Origin: Nipponacmea schrenckii
Taxonomy: Eukaryota; Mollusca; Gastropoda; Lottiidae
Direction of reading: 5' to 3'
Assembly (NCBI GenBank): GCA_030562195.1
Contig: JAUJPP010000012.1
Span: 6,944,001 to 7,008,000 of the forward strand
Length of the DNA: 64,000 bases
Positions 57,131 to 64,000 of this stretch are shown here, piece by piece. Under the pieces are notes generated by a model that ran no database searches, was not told the DNA's origin, and saw nothing but the letters and a program-made list of their open reading frames with translations. The position numbers and the translations under genes are program-made. Position 1 is the first letter of the stretch. Every line of letters starts with the position of its first letter.

Positions 57131-57712
57131 CATTACCTCATCAATGAACATAACCATTAACCACGTAAAACCATTGAAGAATTTATTCAAAAGTAATAAT
57201 AATTGTCATAACTAATTATCATTATTATATATTGCATAGATATTAATGCAACCCGGAACTGTTCAATAAATTATATAAATTTCATGCTTTGAATTGTGAA
57301 ATTAAGATTTTTTTGCTTCCCAGCTTATAAATGAGAGTCTGTTATTTCCGTCAGTCCGTCTGCACGAAAGGCAAACACTTTGAACCTTTCTCTTCTTAAA
57401 AATGTAATTGCATATTCGCCGATTTGAAAATATTTTGAAATGTTATCTTCGATTGAGATGACGAATGACTGACCAATTACGAATTTTGCAGATTTTTTTT
57501 TCTCTCAAGATGGCGATATGCCTTAATATCGTTTATTTAGATATTGGGTTGTCTGATTTAATCTGTGAAACCTTATTTGAAGTGGTTAAATTGGTACGGT
57601 AATGGTTTGTCTCTTAGGATATCTTGGGCATTATGGGCGATTTTTAACAGTTGTAATATTAGACTGTGGTATTGTTGCTTTTATAAACTTCTGTTCATAC
57701 TATATTCTGGTT
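57131..57712. other. No gene seen
   Basis: AT-rich sequence. Its last 45 bases (GTTCATACTATATTCTGG) match 49549-49566, which is relevant to the insertion site of the next element. Confidence 0.45.
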
Positions 57713-59718
57713 TTTATACGCCCACATGAAATGGGGGGCGTATATTGTCGTCACCCACATCCGTCCGCCCGTCGGTCCGTCCGTCCGCCCGTCGGTCCGT
57801 CCGTCCACAATTGCTCGTAAACACTCTACACGGTGTAATTCTTGACGGATTTAGATGAAACTTAATATGAGTGTTTATGATCACGCAAGGATGAACCCTA
57901 TTGAAAATCAGCGAAATCGGAAAAAAATTAGTATGAGTTTGTGCCCTTGATGTTGAATGGCTCGTAAACACTCTACAACGTGCAATTCTTGACCGATTTT
58001 GATGAAACTTGGTGTGAGAGTATGTTATAACTCAAGGATAAACCCTATCGAAAATCAGCGAAATCGAAAAGCATTTAGTATGAGTTATTGCCCTTGTTCT
58101 TGAAAACGCGTTCAATTTTAGCTTGTAAACACTCTTGAGAGAACAATTTTTAATGGATTTTAATGAAACTTGGCCTGAGTATTTGTTATCACCCAAGGAT
58201 GAAGCCTATTGAAAACCAGTCAAATCGAAAAAAAATTAATATCAGTTATTGCCCTTGTTTTTGAAAACACGTTCAATTTTTAGCTTGTAAACACTCTACA
58301 AAGCACAGTTATTGACCGATTTTGACGAAACTTGCTGAAATTGTTTAATATCACCAAAGAATGAACCCTTTTGAAAATAGCACATATCGAAATATATTTA
58401 ATAGGAATTATTGCCCTTGTTCTATAAAATGTGTTGGATTTTTGCCTTGTAAACACTCTACAAGTCACAATTCTTGAGCAATTTTGACATAACTTGGCAT
58501 GAGTATTTGTAATCACCTAAGGATGAACCCTATTGAAATTCATTTAAATCGAAAAATATTTAGTATCAGTTATTGCCCTTGTGTTTGAAAACGAGTTCAA
58601 TTTTAGCTTGTAAGCACTCTAGAAAGAACAATTCTTAATGGATTTTGATAAAACTTGGCTTGAGTATTTGTTTTTACCCAAGGATGAACCTTATTGAAAA
58701 TCAAATAAATCGAAATATATTTAGTGTCAGTTATTGCCCTTGTGTTTGAAAACTTTTTGGCTAATAAACACTCTAGAAGGTACAATTCATGACCTATGTT
58801 GACAAAACTCACTGAAATTGTTGGATATCGCAAGGGATGAGCCTAATTGAAAATTAAAAATTTCAAAATATATCTAATATGAATTATTGCCCTTGTTCTT
58901 TTAAACGCGTTCGATTTTTGTCTCGTAAACACTCTACATGGCACAATTCTTGATGGTTTTTCGATGAAACTTGGTGTGAGTATTTGTTTTTACCCAAGGA
59001 TGAACCCTATTATAAATCAAATAAATAGAAATATATTTAGCGAAAGTTATAGCCCTTGTTCTTGAAAACGCGTTCAATTTTAGCTTGTAAACACTCTAGA
59101 AAGAACAATTTTTAATGGATTTTGATGTAACTTGGCTGGAGTATTTGTTGTCTCCCAAGGATGAACCCTATTGAAAATCGAAAAATATTTAGTACAAGTT
59201 ATTGACCTTGTTTTTGAAAACGCGTTCAATTTAACTCGTAAACACTCTAGAAAGAACAATTTTGAATGGATTTTGATGAAACTTGGCTTTAGTATTTGTT
59301 TTCTCACAAGGATAAACCCTATTGAAAATCAGATAAATCGAAAAATATTTAGTGTCAGTTATTGCGCCTGTTTTCAAAAACGCTTTCAACTTTTGGCTTG
59401 TGAACACTCTTAACATTCCTTTTTGACAAACTCGCTGAAATTGTTTAATATCAACCAAGGATGAGCCTTATTAAGAATTAAAAATATCAAAATATTATTA
59501 AGGGTGAACCCTATTGCAAATCATAAAAATACCGAAAAATATTTAATGAGTTGTTATTAGGTACAATTCTTGACAGTTTTTAATGAAACTAGAGACCCTA
59601 GAATAAAATAGGTTGGTAGGTTGAATAATTCATTCCACTTATTGTAACCTTACTGAAAAGTTTTTATTTGAAATAAATGCTGCCAGTGGGCGTATATTAC
59701 CTTGCCTGGCAAGCTATC
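57713..59718 (+). mobile_element. Hairpin-headed element with ~170-bp tandem core, copy 2
   Basis: Nearly identical to 49975-52115 in head, unit order, individual unit variants and tail (GGGCGTATATTACC, CTTGCCTGGCAAGCTATCTT). It has an expanded GTCC/GTCGGTCC stretch near 57765-57805 and lacks about one core unit relative to copy 1 (the part corresponding to 51195-51370). Similarity this high implies recent duplication or transposition. Confidence 0.8.
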
Positions 59719-59816
59719 TTTCTATCGTGAATATTCAACTGGACTAATCCAGTATCATGCACTTTGTTTAGGTTAATTTTGTCGATTTAAAAAGTAGTTG
59801 TAAGAGATAAAAGACG

Positions 59817-59929
59817 ACTACGAGGTTATGCTTGGATTTGTAAAACCGAGAAGGAAGAAAGTTGACCGAGGTCCAAACTTTCTGACTTCGAGGTTTTACA
59901 AATCCAAGCATAACCGAGTAGGAGTGTTT
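59817..59929. repeat. Long perfect-looking hairpin
   Basis: The left arm CTACGAGGTTATGCTTGGAT, TTGTAAAACCGAG is mirrored by CTCGGTTTTACAAATCCAAG as CGAGGTTTTACAAATCCAAG, CATAACCGAGTAG. Arms are about 45 bp with a short centre. It could be a young foldback element. Confidence 0.75.
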
Positions 59930-60264
59930 TATCAGACTTATAAACCGTCAAATATTTTTCATTAGCTCTAAATATAACATGTTTCGGCAATCTTTTGTTC
60001 ATGTATACTATGGACATAACGGTTTATGTTTATCTATATCCAATGTTGCTCGTGCGTTCAGATAGCCTAATTTACAAGGTATGGTGCAAAAATTCATTGT
60101 AGTAATATTTCATAAACAAAAGTTTTTTTAAATATAAATATGTGCCAGTGCCAGGGTTAATCTTGAACACTTTGTTTTGTTAACATGTTCAAACTGCGGG
60201 TTTATAAATTGAAAACCTGTTAGGGGTTTTGTCGATTTAAAACCGCCTTTTCAAAATTTGTAAA

Positions 60265-60370
60265 ACGGTTACGGGGTTTTGCTTGGATTGTAAAACCGCA
60301 TTTAAGAATTGTAAACCGGGTACGGGGTTTTGTTTCCCGATTGTTTTACAAATCCAAGCAATCCAAGGTA
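60265..60370. repeat. Second, degraded copy of the AAACCG hairpin
   Basis: Contains TACGGGGTTTTGCTTGGATT and, inverted, TTTTACAAATCCAAGCAATC, the same sequence unit as the hairpin at 59817 but diverged. Confidence 0.55.
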
Positions 60371-60385
60371 ATTACACGTTTTATG

Positions 60386-60943
60386 GGAACTCCCAACATC
60401 AAATAGATTTGCCGTCATAGGTTTATAACCATTGTAAAACCTCCTAGTAGCAATCCGAGGAATTTAAGGGTTTTAAATGGATCCTAATATCAGGCTCGGC
60501 TCTAATACATTTTATGCTAAGATTGTATACGATTAGAACTTCTATGTTTAGAAATCCTTTCTAACATACTTTGGGGGTGTTTGCATGCCCATGGACTAGT
60601 TTTTAGTCTATTTTTAAATTTGTTTCTGAAATTGTTTTCTTGCAGAATTTCTGAATTGAAAATTTAATTGGGGGGTTTTTCTAAAAATAGGTTTTGATGC
60701 GTGACAGTCCAGCGGTGTTATAAAATGTAGTGGTTTACTTTCATTTTGTTTGTAAAATTTCAGGTATGCTTTTGGATTTTTGTAAAAACCAAGTAGGCCA
60801 GGCTTTCATGTGGAATAAGAAATTTCAACGAGATTTCTGGAAAGTTCTAGAAGGTTGAATTTTGTGATTAACATGGAAATAGATGGACACAAATTTAGCG
60901 GACTAAGTCCAACATCAAAGAGATTTGCCGTCATAGGTTTATA
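60386..60943. repeat. Direct repeat pair bounding ~520 bp
   Basis: CCAACATCAAATAGATTTGC (from about 60391) and CCAACATCAAAGAGATTTGC (from about 60908) are each followed by CGTCATAGGTTTATAAC. They could be target-flank remnants or two ends of a duplicated segment. No ORF lies between them. Confidence 0.5.
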
Positions 60944-62199
60944 ACTAGAGTTGTTGCCCTTTTACTAGTTTAAAAATATGCTTCAGATTCGTTTGGTTTG
61001 AAGTCGAGAATATATTTTTGCCCGTCCTATGGAAATTATAGTTACCAGAATTCAAACCCGAAACGAGCAATTTTCCAATGTGAAAAAGTATAATGCTATA
61101 CCGTCAGAACAACCTGATATATGGAATGTGGAATTCAGTGGTAATTTTCTTTTTACTTTATTAAACTGGATTCATTCTGATTCACAATAAAGTATATACT
61201 TCCAAATTGTTTTATTCATAAGAAATTAACTCTTTGTCTTCAAGATCTACGTTTCATCCTACGAAAATAAAGCCCTGGGTCTTGGTTGGATTAATTAGTT
61301 GGTTAATTCATGTAGCACATAATGAGGCATTTTCCTAAAGCAACGTTTGGACATAATATAGATGAATCAACCGTTGCTTTCACAATCCCAGACTCTCGTC
61401 ATTAAATTTGATTGGTCGAGAGTTAACCCTTCTACCAACTAGATTCCTTATTACAAACTATTGCGGGGAAAATGTTTGATTGACCAGACGTAAAATCTTT
61501 CGTTACACTATTATTCTGGGATAAGCTAGTCTACAAGGACGTATTATGTAAAAAAAATAGCTGACCGTGGTGTAAGTTTTGAGGCATATTTCGGTCATAA
61601 TCTACTAACAAAGTTAAGGTATATTCTATCCAGTCTACCCCACTGATGGGGGGGGGGGGGGTGACTAGACCACCGCCCACCAAGCGTTTATGTTTGTAGC
61701 TCAATGAGACCAACTATATAATATATCCATTTTATAAACAAATTTTACGTTGAAAATCTGTCTATTTCATGCTTGTGTATTTTTAAACAAATTTTATGTG
61801 GAGTATTGTATATTTATTTTGTGGTCATGTGCTTGATCGCCGGAACATAGATCTGTCGATTTCATGCATATGTACTTGTGTATTTTTAGTAGTTTTAGAC
61901 GAATTGTATATTTAGATATTATGTGTTTTCGATTTTTTTTCCCAATGTATTGCCCCATGGGCTGAATGTGAGACAGGACCATGTCCTTGTGTATTGGGCC
62001 TGATTCTGACCCATGTAAAATAAAGAGTTTATTATTATTATTATTATTATGATTAATATTCAATCAAAGAGTGATCACAGATGTTGGGTGGTGGGAAGAC
62101 TGGGGGCTGTAGTCATTTGGGAACTCATAGACACCTTTGAAATACTATGCTGTCCACACGAACCTATGAGAGTGATAAGTAAAACACAGTTTCTTTAGT
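60944..62199. other. No gene seen; simple repeats
   Basis: No supportable gene. Contains a G-run at 61647-61660 and an ATT/TTA microsatellite around 62031-62050. Confidence 0.45.
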
Positions 62200-63840
62200 T
62201 TTTATACGCCCACAAATTTATTTGGGGCGTATATTGTAACCGCGAACTGAAATATATCTGAGAGGCTATGCTCCCTTGTGACCTCAATAATTAAACTCCT
62301 AAAGCTTTTGCTATATTCTACTTCATTAGCCAAAATATCTAACAATGCCATGTATAATTCTATTTCAATAGTCAGAAAAACGGTATCTAACAATGCCATG
62401 TACAATTATATTTCATTAGTCAAAATACGGTATCAAACCATGACGTGCATAATTCTCTTTCATTACTCAAATTAAGGTATTAAACAATGACGTGTATAAT
62501 TCTATTTCATTAGTCAAATTACGGTATTAAACAATGGCGTGTATAATTCTCTTTCATTAGTCAAATTACGGTATTAATCAATGACGTGTATAGTTCTATT
62601 TCATTAGTCAAATTACGGTATTAAACAATGACGTGTATAATTCTCTTTCATTCGTCAATTTACGGTATTAAACAATGACGTGTATAATTCCATTTCATTA
62701 GTCAAATTACGGTATTGAACAATGACGTGTATAATTCTATTTCATTAGTCAGAATACGGTATGAAACAATGACGTGTATAATTCTCTTTCATTAGTCAAA
62801 TTACGGTATTAAACAATGACGTGTATAGTTCTATTTCATTAGTCAAATTACGGTATTAAACAATGACGTGTATAATTCTCTTTCATTAGTCAAAATATTA
62901 ACAATGCGTGTATAATTCATTTCATTAGTCAAATACGTATTAACAATGCGTGTAAATTCTATTTCATTAGTCAAATACGGTATAAACAATGACGTGTATA
63001 ATTCTCATTTCATTAGTCAAATTAGGTATTAAACAATGACGTGTATAATTCTATTTCATTAGTCAAATTACGGTATTAAACAATGGCGTGTATAATTCTA
63101 TTTCATTAGTCAAATTACGGTATTAAACAATGACGTGTATAGTTCTATTTCATTAGTCAGAATACGGTATGAAACAATGACGTGTATAATTCTATTTCAT
63201 TAGTCAATATACGGTATGAAACAATGACGTGTATAATTCTCATTTCATTAGTCAGAATTACGGTATTAAACAATGACGTGTATAATTCTATTTCATTAGT
63301 CAAATACGGTATGAAACAATGACGTGTATAATTCTATTTCATTAGTCAATATATGGTATGAAACAATGACATGTATAATTCTATTTCATTAGTCAGAATA
63401 CGGTATGAAACAATGACGTGTATAATTCTATTTCATTAGTCAAATACGGTATGAAACAATGACGTGTATAATTCTATTTCATTAGTCAAATTACGGTATT
63501 AAACAATGACGTGTATAATTCTCTTTCATTCGTCAATTTACGGTATTAAACAATGACGTGTATAATTCCATTTCATTAGTCAAATTACGGTATTGAACAA
63601 TGACGTGTATAGTTCTATTTCATTAGTCAGAATACGGTATGAAACAATGACGTGTATAATTCTATTTCATTTGTCAAAACAAGCTATCGAAAATTCGATT
63701 TCATTAGTCAAAAGGTTATCTAGCAATCACATTGTAGGCTATAATTCTAATTCCATTAACCCAATAAGTAATCGAATAATAACGTGTATATTTTCATATC
63801 ATTTCCATAATACGATATCGAACAGTGACATGTAAAATTG
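62200..63840 (+). repeat. 47-bp minisatellite behind a hairpin head, about 30 units
   Basis: Starts with the dispersed head TTTTATACGCCCACAAATTT, GGGGCGTATATTGTAACC (62199-62240). From about 62320 to 63670 a unit close to AATGACGTGTATAATTCTAT, TTCATTAGTCAAATTACGGT, ATTAAAC is repeated, decaying towards 63840. Some units carry short deletions (62890-62970). No tail of the family follows within the window. Confidence 0.82.
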
Positions 63841-64000
63841 AAAGATCAAAACCACAGAGAGGCATTTCATGAGTTCAACAAGGTGAAGACGTTCTAGAAA
63901 GTTATCAGTGTAAATATGATTTTTAAGTGAAAGGAATATGATAAGAAAATAAATGTTTATAATATGGTACCATCCCAGATTTCAATAAATACTATAAATA

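Noticed and set aside
49975..59718. LTR retrotransposon with the two 2-kb copies as LTRs
   Set aside because: The copies are built of tandem units with a hairpin head, lack TG...CA ends, and the region between has no gag, protease, reverse transcriptase or integrase signature.

Overview
This is a eukaryotic nuclear window: AT-rich, with genes split by canonical GT/AG introns, many dispersed and tandem repeats, and clearly animal gene families. The gene set (SWT1, the ER mannosidase MAN1B1, the ER chaperone BiP, a multi-snoRNA host gene) together with dispersed repeats that begin TTTTATACGCCCACA fits a mollusc, probably a gastropod such as a limpet. The taxon is an inference from repeat style and was not tested by a search.

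Layout. 0-3.8 kb: one small unrecognised minus-strand ORF plus two short non-autonomous elements. 3.9-10.4 kb: two divergent genes for secreted proteins. Both have a signal peptide, an intron in the same phase, a dibasic cleavage site, a low-complexity region and a shared domain of about 100 residues with a CxxC motif that I do not recognise. 13.7-21.8 kb (minus): a complete 22-exon SWT1 endoribonuclease gene with a PIN domain and an N-terminal WW domain. 22-27.5 kb: repeats only. 27.6-34.4 kb (plus): a complete 11-exon MAN1B1 gene with a 41-bp minisatellite in intron 5. 38.6-42.8 kb (minus): BiP/HSPA5 with six coding exons, an HDEL tail and a promoter carrying a perfect ER stress response element. 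43.8-49.4 kb (plus): a non-coding snoRNA host gene with about 18 box C/D and two box H/ACA snoRNAs, several of them local duplicates. 49.7-64 kb: almost entirely repeats, including two near-identical 2-kb elements with tandem-repeat cores, the decayed remnant of a transposase-like gene between them, large hairpins and a 47-bp minisatellite.

Two genes act in the same compartment. BiP folds glycoproteins in the ER, and MAN1B1 trims their N-glycans to mark slow folders for degradation. They lie convergently, about 4.2 kb apart at their stop codons. Coding models for SWT1, MAN1B1 and BiP were built exon by exon, and every intron phase closes (totals of 3111, 1950 and 1995 nt). The items most likely to be new are the divergent secreted pair with its shared domain, the expanded snoRNA array, and the family of hairpin-headed elements whose tandem cores differ from copy to copy.
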